Source of the DNA: an uncultured Lachnospiraceae bacterium
GTDB taxonomy: Bacteria; Bacillota_A; Clostridia; Lachnospirales; Lachnospiraceae
Direction of reading: 5' to 3'
Length of the DNA stretch: 30,717 nucleotides
NCBI GenBank assembly: GCA_947564305.1
Contig: CANOBT010000058.1
Location: 1-30,717 of the forward strand
Both the position numbers and the translations under genes were made by a program. A model generated the notes under the pieces. The model was not told the origin of the DNA and ran no database searches. It worked only from the letters and a program-made list of their open reading frames with translations. Position 1 is the first letter of the stretch. Every line of letters starts with the position of its first letter. Of the stretch, positions 1-8,562 are shown in pieces.

Positions 1-29
1 AAATGGGAATCAAATTTTTCAATGATTCA

Positions 30-1535
30 TTAATCTCTATAAATCGTTGTGTTCGGTGCAGGTACGGAAGTGTCACCTTTTACCTTTCTGTAGATAAGAC
101 TTGCCGGAACACCAACGACCAGAGATACCGCGATGGAAATCAGGGAGTAGGACCAGATGGATACAGCCTCTGCAGGAACGAAGTATTTGATTCCGACCAT
201 GACCAGGGATGCAGCAATAAATGCCAATGTTGCGCCAAAGGTATTTGCAACTTTGGTAAATGCTCCCAGGATGAAGGTTCCGATGAGGATGCCAAGTACC
301 AGTCCCATAAATCCATTGAACCATTCGTATGCGGATTTCACACCGCCGTTTGCCAGTACCATAGATACGATGATAGAGAAGATTCCTACGATAAGGGAAA
401 CATACTGTCCGATTTTCGTCTGTGTCTCAAAGCTTAGTTCTTTCTTTGTCAGTCGTGACTGGATATCCAGTGTCCAGCTTGCCGCTACGGAGTTCAGTCC
501 TGTTGACAATGTGGACTGTGATGCCGCGTAGATTGCCGCCAGAAGAAGACCTGTGATACCTACCGGAAGTTCAAATGCAATATAGGATGCGAAAATCTGA
601 TCCTGTGCTGCTGCCGGTGGAAGCGCATTCTGCTGATAGAATACATACAGTCCGGTTCCAATCAGGTAAAATACAGTGGCGATAAAGATGGAAAGCGCCC
701 CGTTTGTGAGCATCATTTTGTTTAACTTCTTTGTATCAGTGGTGGTGGTAAAACGCTGTACGATATCCTGGCTGGATACATAGGAGCCCATGGTATTGAA
801 GCCGGCACCCACGATCATAATAAATACACTGTCTTTTAAAATATTGATATCAAATATCGGCTGATCCGGAGCCAGGAATTTTTGTTCTGCTGCAAATGCC
901 CCGAAGATTGCCCCGATTCCTCCGTCAAGGTGTATCAAAAGGAATACCAGTGAGAAGGTTACACCAATGAGCAGTACGGAACCTTGAATAAAGTCTGTCC
1001 AAAGTACGGATTTTAATCCGCCTGTGTAAGAGTAAATGATTGCGATTACTCCCATGATGATGATTAAGAGATTTACATTGATTCCGGTCAGGCTTCCAAG
1101 TACCATACATGGAAGATACATGATAATGGACATACGTCCCACCTGGTAAATAATGAACATGACCGCTCCTAATACACGGAGTCCTTTGCTTCCGAATCTC
1201 AGTTCCAGATAATGGTAAGCTGTATCAATATCCAATTTACTGTAAATCGGAAGGAAGAACTTGATGGTCAGCGGGATTGCAAGCAGCATACCAAGCTGTG
1301 CAAACCACATAAGCCATGTCCCTGCATAAGAATTACCTGCAAGTGACAGGAACGATATGGGACTCAATAAAGTAGCAAATATGGATACGGAAGTCACCCA
1401 CCACGGTACGGTTCCATCTCCTTTAAAATATTCCTTTCCCTTCATGTCTTTTTTTGCAAAGTGAAGGCCGGCAAATAATACTGCCGCCAGATATACGACT
1501 AAAATAATCAAATCTATGACTGTAAATCCCTGCAT
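30..1535 (-). CDS. Sodium:solute symporter (SSS family), probable sialic acid transporter
   Basis: Likely a sodium-coupled importer of sialic acid in the cytoplasmic membrane. About 501 residues with roughly 13 hydrophobic segments fit the SSS fold (PF00474). Family-like stretches include the N-terminal VIDLIILVVYLAAVLFAG and the early GNSYAGTWLMW. The reading frame extends upstream to 1559, but a strong AGGAGGAG just before the ATG at 1535 favours that start, so it does not overlap nanA, which stops at 1553. It is the last gene visible in an operon with nanE and nanA. That context, plus the precedent of SSS-type SiaT transporters for N-acetylneuraminate, suggests the substrate. The substrate is inferred from neighbours; another sugar acid is possible. 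The stop is at the left edge, so further nan genes could lie beyond it. Confidence 0.85.
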   Translation of the reverse strand: MQGFTVIDLIILVVYLAAVLFAGLHFAKKDMKGKEYFKGDGTVPWWVTSVSIFATLLSPISFLSLAGNSYAGTWLMWFAQLGMLLAIPLTIKFFLPIYSKLDIDTAYHYLELRFGSKGLRVLGAVMFIIYQVGRMSIIMYLPCMVLGSLTGINVNLLIIIMGVIAIIYSYTGGLKSVLWTDFIQGSVLLIGVTFSLVFLLIHLDGGIGAIFGAFAAEQKFLAPDQPIFDINILKDSVFIMIVGAGFNTMGSYVSSQDIVQRFTTTTDTKKLNKMMLTNGALSIFIATVFYLIGTGLYVFYQQNALPPAAAQDQIFASYIAFELPVGITGLLLAAIYAASQSTLSTGLNSVAASWTLDIQSRLTKKELSFETQTKIGQYVSLIVGIFSIIVSMVLANGGVKSAYEWFNGFMGLVLGILIGTFILGAFTKVANTFGATLAFIAASLVMVGIKYFVPAEAVSIWSYSLISIAVSLVVGVPASLIYRKVKGDTSVPAPNTTIYRD

Positions 1536-1552
1536 TTTTTCTCCTCCTACTA

Positions 1553-2473
1553 TTAACACCCATAAGCTTCTTTCGCATCGCGGATCATCTGTGCAGCTTT
1601 TTTGACAATTTCAGCATCACTATCAATCAAGGATGCCAGAGGCTCTCTTACGCCGCCGAGTTCCAGTCCTTCATTGATCTTCAGGATTGCCTTGATGACG
1701 CCATACATATTTCCGTGACCGGAACACATTTTATAGATGATTTCGTTTACCGTGTATTGAAGTTTTCTTGCATTCTCCATGTCATTTGTTTTCACGAGTT
1801 CTTCCATTTTCAGGAACAATTCCGGCATTGCACCATAAGTTCCGCCGATACCGCCTTCTGCGCCGATTGCAAAGCCGCTGATAAACTGCTCGTCAGGACC
1901 ATTGAAGATGATATAATCCTCACCAGCCGCCTGTTTGAACATCTGGATATCTTGTACTGGCATGGAAGAGTTCTTTACACCGATGACTCTTGGATTTTTA
2001 CGCATCTCGGCAAATAGGCCCATCGTCAGTGCCACGCCTGCAAGCTGAGGGATATTGTAAATTACAAAATCCGTATTCGGTGCGGCAGAACTGATATCGT
2101 TCCAGTATTTTGCGATGGCATACTCTGGCAGACGGAAATAAATTGGCGGAATGGAGGCAATGGCATCCACGCCCAGACTTTCCGCATGCTTTGCAAGCTC
2201 CATACTGTCTTTTGTGTTATTACATGCAACATGGTTGATGACGGTCAATTTTCCTTCAGAGGCTTTCATTACATTTTCCAGGACAATTTTTCTGTCTTCT
2301 ACACTCTGGTAAATACACTCTCCGGAGGAACCATTTACATAGACGCCTTTTACACCTTTTTCTACAAAATATTTTGTCAATGCCTGTACGCCTTCGGGAC
2401 TGATATTGCCTTCCTGGTCATAGCATGCATAAAATGCGGGAATAACTCCTTTATATTTGTTTAGATCTCTCAT
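1553..2473 (-). CDS. nanA: N-acetylneuraminate lyase
   Basis: Class I aldolase of the DapA/NanA family that cleaves N-acetylneuraminate to N-acetylmannosamine and pyruvate in the cytoplasm. The 306 residues match the usual length of about 300. Visible landmarks are the pyruvate-carboxylate-binding GSSGE (residues 48-52), the catalytic tyrosine in VIYN (Y139), the Schiff-base lysine in GVKNSS (K167), and the FNGPDEQF and GGIGGTYG stretches typical of NanA rather than dihydrodipicolinate synthase. The start is supported by AAGGAG upstream of the ATG. It lies 36 bases after nanE and 17 before the symporter start, consistent with one operon. The neighbouring nanE makes the NanA assignment much more likely than other DapA-superfamily enzymes. 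Confidence 0.93.
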   Translation of the reverse strand: MRDLNKYKGVIPAFYACYDQEGNISPEGVQALTKYFVEKGVKGVYVNGSSGECIYQSVEDRKIVLENVMKASEGKLTVINHVACNNTKDSMELAKHAESLGVDAIASIPPIYFRLPEYAIAKYWNDISSAAPNTDFVIYNIPQLAGVALTMGLFAEMRKNPRVIGVKNSSMPVQDIQMFKQAAGEDYIIFNGPDEQFISGFAIGAEGGIGGTYGAMPELFLKMEELVKTNDMENARKLQYTVNEIIYKMCSGHGNMYGVIKAILKINEGLELGGVREPLASLIDSDAEIVKKAAQMIRDAKEAYGC

Positions 2474-2509
2474 GGTTTTTCTCCTTTTCTTTTTGTGGAT
2501 TGATGATTG

Positions 2510-3196
2510 TCAGATTAATTTTTCTGCAAAAGATTTGGTAATCAACTGTGGCCTCGTAATCGAGGAGCCAACCACTACACAGTAAGCGCCAAGTTCAATG
2601 ACTCTTTTCGCTTTTTCTGGGGTGTTGATGTTGCCTTCTGCAATGACTCTGTGCTTTACACGGGCAATGACTTCTTTGATGATTTCAAAATCATTTGCCT
2701 CGATTTGGTCTCCTTTACTCTGCTCGGTATATCCAACCATAGTGGTTCCGATAAAATCGAATCCCAGTTCATCCGCATGAACCGCTTCCTCTATGGTCGA
2801 GCAGTCTGCCATCAAAAGCTGCTCCGGATATTTTTCTTTGATTTGTCCAAAGAATGCATCCAGTGTGAGATTTCCAGGACGTAAGCTGATGGTTGCATCC
2901 ACGGCAATGATTTCCGGCTTTACCTCCATCAGTTCGTCAATCTCTTTCATTGTGGGAGTGATATAGACTTGACTGTCCTCATAATCCCTTTTTACAATTC
3001 CGATGATGGGGAGGTCCACTTGTGATTGTATCTCGCGGATATCTTCTTTTGTATTAGCGCGGATTCCCATCGCTCCTCCTTGTTTTGCAGCCAATGCCAT
3101 TCTTCCCATAATAAAGGAAGAATGCAGCGGCTCGTGGGGTAGTGCCTGGCAGGACACCACCAGCTTCCCCTTTAGTTGTTCCACACATTCCCTCAT
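2510..3196 (-). CDS. nanE: N-acetylmannosamine-6-phosphate 2-epimerase
   Basis: Converts ManNAc-6-phosphate to GlcNAc-6-phosphate, feeding sialic-acid carbon into amino-sugar catabolism. The 228 residues match the family length, and the protein is a TIM-barrel. Recognisable blocks are GIRAN (R46), IGIVKRD (K69, matching the catalytic lysine), ADCST (D131), AEGNINTPEKA (E187) and VVVGSSITRP, a phosphate-binding loop. The family usually has AEGRI, so the Asn in AEGNI is a small variation. The start ATG at 3196 follows an AAGGAG. It is the first gene of the minus-strand operon, behind the promoter at 3266-3293. The kinase that makes its substrate (NanK or another ROK kinase) is not in the window. 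Confidence 0.93.
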   Translation of the reverse strand: MRECVEQLKGKLVVSCQALPHEPLHSSFIMGRMALAAKQGGAMGIRANTKEDIREIQSQVDLPIIGIVKRDYEDSQVYITPTMKEIDELMEVKPEIIAVDATISLRPGNLTLDAFFGQIKEKYPEQLLMADCSTIEEAVHADELGFDFIGTTMVGYTEQSKGDQIEANDFEIIKEVIARVKHRVIAEGNINTPEKAKRVIELGAYCVVVGSSITRPQLITKSFAEKLI

Positions 3197-3265
3197 AGTT
3201 TAACTCCTTTCTAGAATGTCTGCTGTCGTTGCTCTTTCGAGCGTTGTTTTTGGTTTCTGATGCTC

Positions 3266-3293
3266 AGTATAGCACGGTGGAATTTATTTTCAA
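3266..3293 (-). promoter_or_regulatory. Probable sigma-A promoter of the nanE-nanA-symporter operon
   Basis: Read on the minus strand, TTGAAA (3293-3288) and TATACT (3271-3266) are separated by 16 bases, close to consensus. Transcription would start near 3259, giving a leader of about 63 bases before nanE. The leader contains a small GCTC-GAAA-GAGC hairpin of unclear meaning. Confidence 0.6.
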
Positions 3294-3306
3294 TGATTGT
3301 GAAGTG

Positions 3307-3383
3307 TTTTGAAAGTTCTTTCGGTGTTTTCAAAAAGCGACCTCAATAAGTAGAAAATATGGATGAGTTTTTGGCAATATTGC
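3307..3383. promoter_or_regulatory. Candidate operator region: inverted repeat and palindrome upstream of the nan promoter
   Basis: An inverted repeat, TTTTGAAA (3307-3314) and TTTCAAAA (3328-3335), separated by 13 bases, lies just upstream of the -35 box of the nan promoter. Further on, GCAATATTGC at 3374-3383 is a perfect 10-base palindrome. Either could bind a regulator such as an RpiR- or NanR-type repressor or activator. This is inferred from position and symmetry only. The rest of the divergent gap up to 3459 shows nothing else I can name. Confidence 0.3.
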
Positions 3384-3459
3384 ACAACTCCAGGTTACTT
3401 CTTTCCAACTTTGAAAGTACTGACAGGGTGGAGAATGCCAAGTCATCATAAAATCACTC

Positions 3460-3487
3460 TTGACAATCAAAAACCGTATGTTAAAAT
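3460..3487 (+). promoter_or_regulatory. Sigma-A promoter of the pheST operon
   Basis: A perfect TTGACA (3460-3465), a 16-base spacer and TAAAAT (3482-3487), preceded by an extended TGT. The predicted transcription start is near 3494, directly before the T-box leader. Confidence 0.75.
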
Positions 3488-3494
3488 AAAAAAA

Positions 3495-3856
3495 CGAATA
3501 GAAAAAAGCAATGACCGTGCAAAGTAGAGACTCATTTTCTAACAGAGAGAGAGAATCGTCGGCTGGAAGTTCTCTTTAGTTCAGATGACAATCGAATTTC
3601 CCACGTTAGCTGTGTTCTTGAACCCGTGAATCCGCTGTCAGTTCCATATTATTTTCAGGCAGTTCCGAAGTGGTGATGGCTTTTGGACCGATTCAGGAAA
3701 GTAGAGAATGCCGTAGGTTGTACGTTACACACATAATCAGAGTGCCCATGGTATATCTTATGGAACATGAGTCGTTCGATAAGCAGAGAGTATTGTGGGA
3801 ATCAGGGTGGTACCACGGATATTGACTTCGTCCCTCATTGGGGATGGAGTTTTTTT
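3495..3856 (+). promoter_or_regulatory. T-box leader (tRNA-Phe-sensing riboswitch) of pheST
   Basis: A T-box RNA that senses uncharged tRNA-Phe and permits read-through into pheST. The diagnostic T-box sequence AGGGTGGTACCACGGA is at 3804-3819. Its TGGT bulge can pair with an ACCA tRNA 3' end, matching the A discriminator of tRNA-Phe. Stem I features are visible: AGTAGA near 3522, and AGAGAGAGA...GGCTGGAAG...TTCTCT at about 3544-3576. The specifier candidate follows a GAA at 3594-3596. Both TTT (3597-3599) and TTC (3598-3600) encode Phe, in agreement with the downstream genes. The exact specifier register would need a covariance-model fit. Confidence 0.92.
3825..3856 (+). terminator. Intrinsic terminator of the pheST T-box
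   Basis: A 10-base-pair stem, ACTTCGTCCC (3825-3834) with GGGATGGAGT (3841-3850), with two G-U pairs, closes a six-base loop. Six Ts follow at 3851-3856. It lies just after the T-box sequence, as expected for the competing terminator fold. Confidence 0.9.
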
Positions 3857-3857
3857 G

Positions 3858-3892
3858 TTCTATAGAGAACTTCTCCGAATTTGTCTATAGAA
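3858..3892 (+). repeat. Perfect 9-base inverted repeat between T-box terminator and pheS
   Basis: TTCTATAGA (3858-3866) and TCTATAGAA (3884-3892) are exact reverse complements separated by 17 bases. Each arm also contains the self-palindrome TCTATAGA. It lies in the read-through transcript between the terminator and the pheS ribosome binding site. Its function is unknown; a processing or protein-binding site is possible. Confidence 0.5.
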
Positions 3893-3934
3893 TAAAAAGT
3901 GCTTTGAATAGTAAAACAGGAAGGAGAAATCAGA

Positions 3935-4954
3935 ATGAAAGAAAAATTGGAACAGATTAAAAAGGAGGCGATTGAGCAAATTCAGGCATCAGACATGCCG
4001 GAGAAGCTCAACGATGTGCGTGTTCGGTTCCTTGGAAAAAAAGGAGAACTGACTGCTGTGCTCAAAGGAATGAAAAATGTAGCTCCGGAGGAACGTCCCA
4101 AGGTGGGACAGCTTGTGAATGAGACAAGGGCGGCCATTGAAGCAATCATGGAAGAGACGAAGCAAAGGATGGAAAAGGCCATCCGGGAGGAGAAATTAAA
4201 AACCGAGGTTATTGATGTGACATTGCCGTCCAAAAAGAATCAGGTGGGACACAGGCATCCAAACACAATCGCTTTGGAGGAAGTAGAGCGTATCTTTGTG
4301 GGGATGGGCTATGAAGTGGTGGAAGGTCCGGAGGTAGAATACGACTTATATAATTTTGAAAAACTGAACATTCCGGCAGACCATCCGGCAAAGGATGAGC
4401 AGGATACATTCTATATTAATAAAGATATTGTGCTGCGTACCCAGACATCACCGGTGCAGGCACGTGTCATGGAACAAGGAAAACTGCCGATTCGTATGAT
4501 TGCGCCTGGAAGAGTGTTCCGTTCAGATGAAGTGGATGCAACTCATTCTCCATCCTTCCATCAGATTGAAGGACTGGTTATTGACAAAAATATTTCCTTT
4601 GCAGATCTGAAAGGGACTCTGGAGGTATTTGCAAAAGAGCTGTTTGGACCAGAGACGAAGACGAAATTCCGTCCTCATCATTTTCCATTTACAGAGCCAA
4701 GCGCAGAGGTAGATGTGAGCTGTTTTAAATGCGGCGGAAAGGGCTGCAGGTTCTGTAAGGGTTCTGGCTGGATTGAGATTTTAGGATGCGGTATGGTACA
4801 TCCCCATGTACTGGAAATGTGCGGGATCAACCCGGAGGAATACGGCGGATTTGCATTTGGCGTGGGATTGGAGAGAATCGCATTGTTAAAATATGAGATT
4901 GATGACATGAGACTGTTGTATGAGAATGATATCCGTTTTTTGAAACAGTTTTAA
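3935..4954 (+). CDS. pheS: Phenylalanyl-tRNA synthetase alpha subunit
   Basis: Catalytic alpha subunit of the cytoplasmic alpha2-beta2 enzyme that charges tRNA-Phe. The 339 residues are standard. The N-terminal coiled-coil arm (about 1-90) is followed by the class II core. Motif 2 includes [20 protein letters not shown], and motif 3 is [14 protein letters not shown] near the C-terminus. Between them is a cysteine-rich insertion with [17 protein letters not shown], which could bind zinc and which I recall from clostridial PheS proteins. The start is set by AAGGAG at 3921-3926, eight bases before the ATG. It is first in the pheST operon and is controlled by the T-box leader upstream. Confidence 0.97.
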   Translation: MKEKLEQIKKEAIEQIQASDMPEKLNDVRVRFLGKKGELTAVLKGMKNVAPEERPKVGQLVNETRAAIEAIMEETKQRMEKAIREEKLKTEVIDVTLPSKKNQVGHRHPNTIALEEVERIFVGMGYEVVEGPEVEYDLYNFEKLNIPADHPAKDEQDTFYINKDIVLRTQTSPVQARVMEQGKLPIRMIAPGRVFRSDEVDATHSPSFHQIEGLVIDKNISFADLKGTLEVFAKELFGPETKTKFRPHHFPFTEPSAEVDVSCFKCGGKGCRFCKGSGWIEILGCGMVHPHVLEMCGINPEEYGGFAFGVGLERIALLKYEIDDMRLLYENDIRFLKQF

Positions 4955-5062
4955 GGAAGTGTAAGAAAATAAATGGACATTGTTTCTTAGAAAGTACAGC
5001 TATAAAGTCAAGTACAAGGAAAAGCCAGGGAGGCTATCATAATAGAAAGTGAGGAAGAGACA

Positions 5063-7480
5063 TTGAATACTTCATTATCATGGGTAAAAGCGTATGTCCC
5101 GGAGTTGGATGTGACTGCGCAGGAATATACGGACGCGATGACGCTGTCCGGTACAAAAGTAGAAGGATATGTAGAAATGGATGCAGATCTGGACAAAATT
5201 GTGATTGGACAGATTGAAAAGATTGAGAAGCATCCGGATGCAGATAAACTGGTGGTGTGCCAGGTGAATATTGGAAACGAGACAATCCAGATTGTGACAG
5301 GGGCGCCGAATGTATTTGAAGGGGCAAAGGTCCCGGTGGTTCTTGACGGTGGACGTGTGGCAGGAGGACATGACGGCTCCAAGACTCCCGGTGGAATTCA
5401 GATAAAAAAAGGCAAACTTCGAGGCGTGCCCAGCAATGGAATGATGTGTTCCATTGAAGAATTGGGCTCTAACAGGGATATGTATCCGGAGTCACCGGAG
5501 AATGGGATTTACATTTTCCCGGAGGATGCTGTAATCGGAGAAAGCGCAGTGAAGGCTCTGGGGTTGGAGGACGTAGTTTTTGAATATGAAGTGACCTCCA
5601 ACCGTGTAGACTGTTTCAGTGTGATTGGAATTGCGAGAGAGGCGGCAGCCACATTTAACAAGGAATTCGTGCCGCCTGTAGTGACAGAGACAGGAAATGA
5701 CGAGGACGTCAATGATTATGTGAAAGTTTCGGTGGAAAATACGGAGCTTTGTCCTCGGTATTGTGCAAGGGTTGTAAAGAACATTAAGATTGGTCCGTCA
5801 CCGAAATGGATGCAGAGAAGACTGGCGTCTGTGGGAATCCGCCCGATCAATAACCTGGTGGATATTACCAACTATGTCATGGAGGAATACGGACAGCCTA
5901 TGCATGCCTATGATTTGGATACCATTGCCGGTCATCAGATTGTGGTAAAGAATGCGAAAGACGGTGATAAATTTACGACTCTGGATGGACAGGAACGGCA
6001 GATGGACAAGGACGTATTGATGATCTGTGACGGTGAGAAGGCTATCGGAATTGCCGGAATCATGGGCGGTGAAAATTCCATGATTACAGATGACGTAAAG
6101 ACCATGCTGTTTGAGGCCGCTTGTTTTGATGGCGTGAATATCCGCAAATCCAGCAAGCGTGTGGGCCTGCGTACCGATGCATCCGGAAAATTTGAAAAAG
6201 GACTTGACCCGAACAATGCAAAGGCAGCCATAGACAGAGCTTGCCAGCTTGTGGAAGAGATGGGAGCCGGAGAAGTAGTGGGCGGAACTGTGGATGTGTA
6301 TGGGAAAAAGAAAGAACCGGTACGCGTTCCGTTCGATGCACAGAAGATTAATGCCATGCTTGGAACCAATATTTCTGAGCAGGAGATGCTTAGATATCTG
6401 AAAAAGGTTGATTTGGAATATGACGAGGCTGCAAAGGAGATCATTGCCCCGACCTTCCGTCAGGATTTATTCAGGCTTGCAGATATTGCAGAGGAAGTGG
6501 CGAGATTTTATGGATATGATAATATTCCGACAACCCTTCCGAATGGAGAGGCAACGACAGGTAAGCTGACATTTAAGCTGCGGATTGAGCAGGTGGCAAG
6601 AGACATCGCAGAATTTTGTGGATTCAGCCAGGGAATGTGCTATTCTTTTGAAAGTCCGAAGGTATTTGACAAACTGCTTTTGCCGGCAGATTCCCCTTTG
6701 CGCCAGGCTGTGGAGATCATGAATCCATTAGGGGAAGATTATAGTATTATGAGAACCACTTCTCTGAATGGAATGCTGACTTCTCTGGCAACAAATTATA
6801 ATAGAAGAAATAAGGATGTACGTCTCTATGAACTGGGAAATATTTATCTTCCGAAGAGTCTTCCATTGACAGAACTGCCGGAGGAACGGATGCAGTTTAC
6901 CCTTGGAATGTACGGAAAGGGTGATTTCTTCCATATGAAAGGTGTTGTGGAGGAGTTCTTCGAGAAGATTGGAATGAAGAACAAAGAAACCTACGACCCG
7001 AATGCAGGCAGACCATATCTCCATCCAGGACGTCAGGCGAATATTGTCTATGATGGAAAGACTGTCGGATATCTCGGAGAAATCCATCCGGAAGTAGCAG
7101 ATACGTATGGAATTGGTGAACGAGCATATGTTGCAGTGATTGACATGCCGGAGATTATGGAGTATGCTACATTTGACAGGAAATATTTTGGAATTGCAAA
7201 ATATCCGGCCGTTTCCAGAGACATCAGTATGGTCGTGCCAAAACAGATTTTGGCAGGGCAGATTGAAGAAGTGATTGCTGCGAAGGGTGGAAAATATCTG
7301 GAGAGCTACGCACTGTTTGACTTGTATGAGGGTGCGCAGATAAAAGAAGGTTTCAAATCCGTGGCATATTCTACTGTATTCCGTGCGAAGGACAAGACCT
7401 TGGAGGATGCAGAGGTGACGGAGGCTATGGACCGGATACTGAAAGCATTAGAAAGCATGGGAATTGAGCTTCGAAAGTAA
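5063..7480 (+). CDS. pheT: Phenylalanyl-tRNA synthetase beta subunit
   Basis: Beta subunit of the Phe-tRNA synthetase, contributing editing and tRNA binding. The 805 residues are normal for the long form. Domains in order are the EMAP-type tRNA-binding domain (about 40-150, with IEKHPDADKLVVCQVN), the B3/B4 editing domain (about 210-390), B5 (about 400-470), the catalytic-like core (about 480-690) and the C-terminal anticodon-binding FDX-ACB domain (about 710-805, with KYPAVSRDISMVV). Translation appears to start at a TTG, since no in-frame ATG suits the family N-terminus (NTSLSWVKAYVPELD). The TTG is preceded by GAGGAAGAG. It lies 108 bases after pheS. Confidence 0.96.
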   Translation: MNTSLSWVKAYVPELDVTAQEYTDAMTLSGTKVEGYVEMDADLDKIVIGQIEKIEKHPDADKLVVCQVNIGNETIQIVTGAPNVFEGAKVPVVLDGGRVAGGHDGSKTPGGIQIKKGKLRGVPSNGMMCSIEELGSNRDMYPESPENGIYIFPEDAVIGESAVKALGLEDVVFEYEVTSNRVDCFSVIGIAREAAATFNKEFVPPVVTETGNDEDVNDYVKVSVENTELCPRYCARVVKNIKIGPSPKWMQRRLASVGIRPINNLVDITNYVMEEYGQPMHAYDLDTIAGHQIVVKNAKDGDKFTTLDGQERQMDKDVLMICDGEKAIGIAGIMGGENSMITDDVKTMLFEAACFDGVNIRKSSKRVGLRTDASGKFEKGLDPNNAKAAIDRACQLVEEMGAGEVVGGTVDVYGKKKEPVRVPFDAQKINAMLGTNISEQEMLRYLKKVDLEYDEAAKEIIAPTFRQDLFRLADIAEEVARFYGYDNIPTTLPNGEATTGKLTFKLRIEQVARDIAEFCGFSQGMCYSFESPKVFDKLLLPADSPLRQAVEIMNPLGEDYSIMRTTSLNGMLTSLATNYNRRNKDVRLYELGNIYLPKSLPLTELPEERMQFTLGMYGKGDFFHMKGVVEEFFEKIGMKNKETYDPNAGRPYLHPGRQANIVYDGKTVGYLGEIHPEVADTYGIGERAYVAVIDMPEIMEYATFDRKYFGIAKYPAVSRDISMVVPKQILAGQIEEVIAAKGGKYLESYALFDLYEGAQIKEGFKSVAYSTVFRAKDKTLEDAEVTEAMDRILKALESMGIELRK

Positions 7481-7486
7481 AAGACC

Positions 7487-7555
7487 CCGCAGCATGCTGC
7501 AGCCGCTGCTGACGGGAGAAAAGGAAAGAGTGCTCCGGGGCTTGCCGGAGTACTC
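7487..7555 (+). other. Two stem-loops between pheT and sppA
   Basis: GCAGCATGCTGC at 7489-7500 is a perfect palindrome. Further on, GAGTGCTCCGG (7528-7538) pairs with CCGGAGTACTC (7545-7555) over an 11-base stem with one G-U pair and a six-base loop. No T-run follows, so this is not a classical terminator. It may act in mRNA processing or partial termination. Confidence 0.45.
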
Positions 7556-7575
7556 TAAAAGCCAGGGAGGTACGT

Positions 7576-8562
7576 ATGAGTAAGAAACAAACAGGCGGCC
7601 TGATCGTAGCAGCAATTTTATTTATTGCAGTTGGAGTATCCAGTGTGCTGACCAACACAATATCCCAGAATATGCTGCAGGAAACAGTGTCAGAGGCACT
7701 GACAAGCAGCTATGGGAGTTACGGATATGATACACCGAATTATGATTATATTGCGATTGTAAATGTGGTGGGAACTATCCAGGAACAGACGGCAACCGGT
7801 ATATTTGAGATTGCAGAAGGCTATCAGCATACATCAACGATGGAGTACATTGATGAATTGATGTATGATTCTTATAATAAAGGAATTCTTCTGTATGTGG
7901 ATTCACCAGGAGGCGCGGTGTATGAGTCGGAAGAGTTGTATGATAAGCTGAAAGAGTATAAGGAAAATACAGGTAATCCGATCTGGACATATATGGCACA
8001 TTATGCAGCTTCCGGAGGATATATGATTTCCATGCCGTCAGACCGTATCTTTGCGAATGCCAATACGACGACCGGATCTATTGGTGTGATCATGGCAGGC
8101 TACGACATGACAGGGCTCTATGAAAAGCTGGGAATCCGTTATGTCAGTATTACCAGCGGCCCGTTGAAAGACAGCACCAAGATGACCGATGAGCAGATTG
8201 CGGTTTATCAGAGCCAGGTAGATGAATATTATAGTAAATTTGTTAAAATGGTTGCAGAAGGACGCAAGATGCCGGAGGAGGATGTTCGCAAACTTGCGGA
8301 TGGGCGGACATATACGGCTTGGCAGGCTTTGGAAAACGGACTGATTGATGAGATTGAAAGCTACGAAGACATGCAGAATATTATGTGCAGTGAATTGGAG
8401 GTCTATGATTTTTATGAGCCTGCTTTAGAAGAAAATGTGCTTGCATCGTTATTTGCAGAAGTGAAGGGTATGATTCCGAAATCAGAAGCCCAGATTCTCA
8501 AGGAAACCGCAGCATCTATGGAAAGCGGGGTGCCAATGTATTATGCAGAACAATTACGATAA
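7576..8562 (+). CDS. sppA: Signal peptide peptidase SppA (S49 family)
   Basis: Membrane-anchored serine protease that degrades cleaved signal peptides and other membrane peptides outside the cell membrane. A hydrophobic anchor spans about residues 8-27. The S49 core has YVDSPGG (107-113), the nucleophile serine in AASGGY (S146) and the general-base lysine in SGPLKDS (K198). These positions are nearly identical to those known for Bacillus SppA, a short single-domain form. The 328 residues fit. The start follows GGGAGG. It shares the 14-base string AAAAGCCAGGGAGG (7557-7570) with the pheS-pheT spacer. The end overlaps the next gene by 20 bases. Confidence 0.93.
   Translation: MSKKQTGGLIVAAILFIAVGVSSVLTNTISQNMLQETVSEALTSSYGSYGYDTPNYDYIAIVNVVGTIQEQTATGIFEIAEGYQHTSTMEYIDELMYDSYNKGILLYVDSPGGAVYESEELYDKLKEYKENTGNPIWTYMAHYAASGGYMISMPSDRIFANANTTTGSIGVIMAGYDMTGLYEKLGIRYVSITSGPLKDSTKMTDEQIAVYQSQVDEYYSKFVKMVAEGRKMPEEDVRKLADGRTYTAWQALENGLIDEIESYEDMQNIMCSELEVYDFYEPALEENVLASLFAEVKGMIPKSEAQILKETAASMESGVPMYYAEQLR

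Noticed and set aside
3628..3633. GAATCC in the T-box leader as the specifier, which would mean Ser
   Set aside because: The upstream GAATTTC site fits the usual stem I layout and the Phe genes downstream; the Ser reading conflicts with both.
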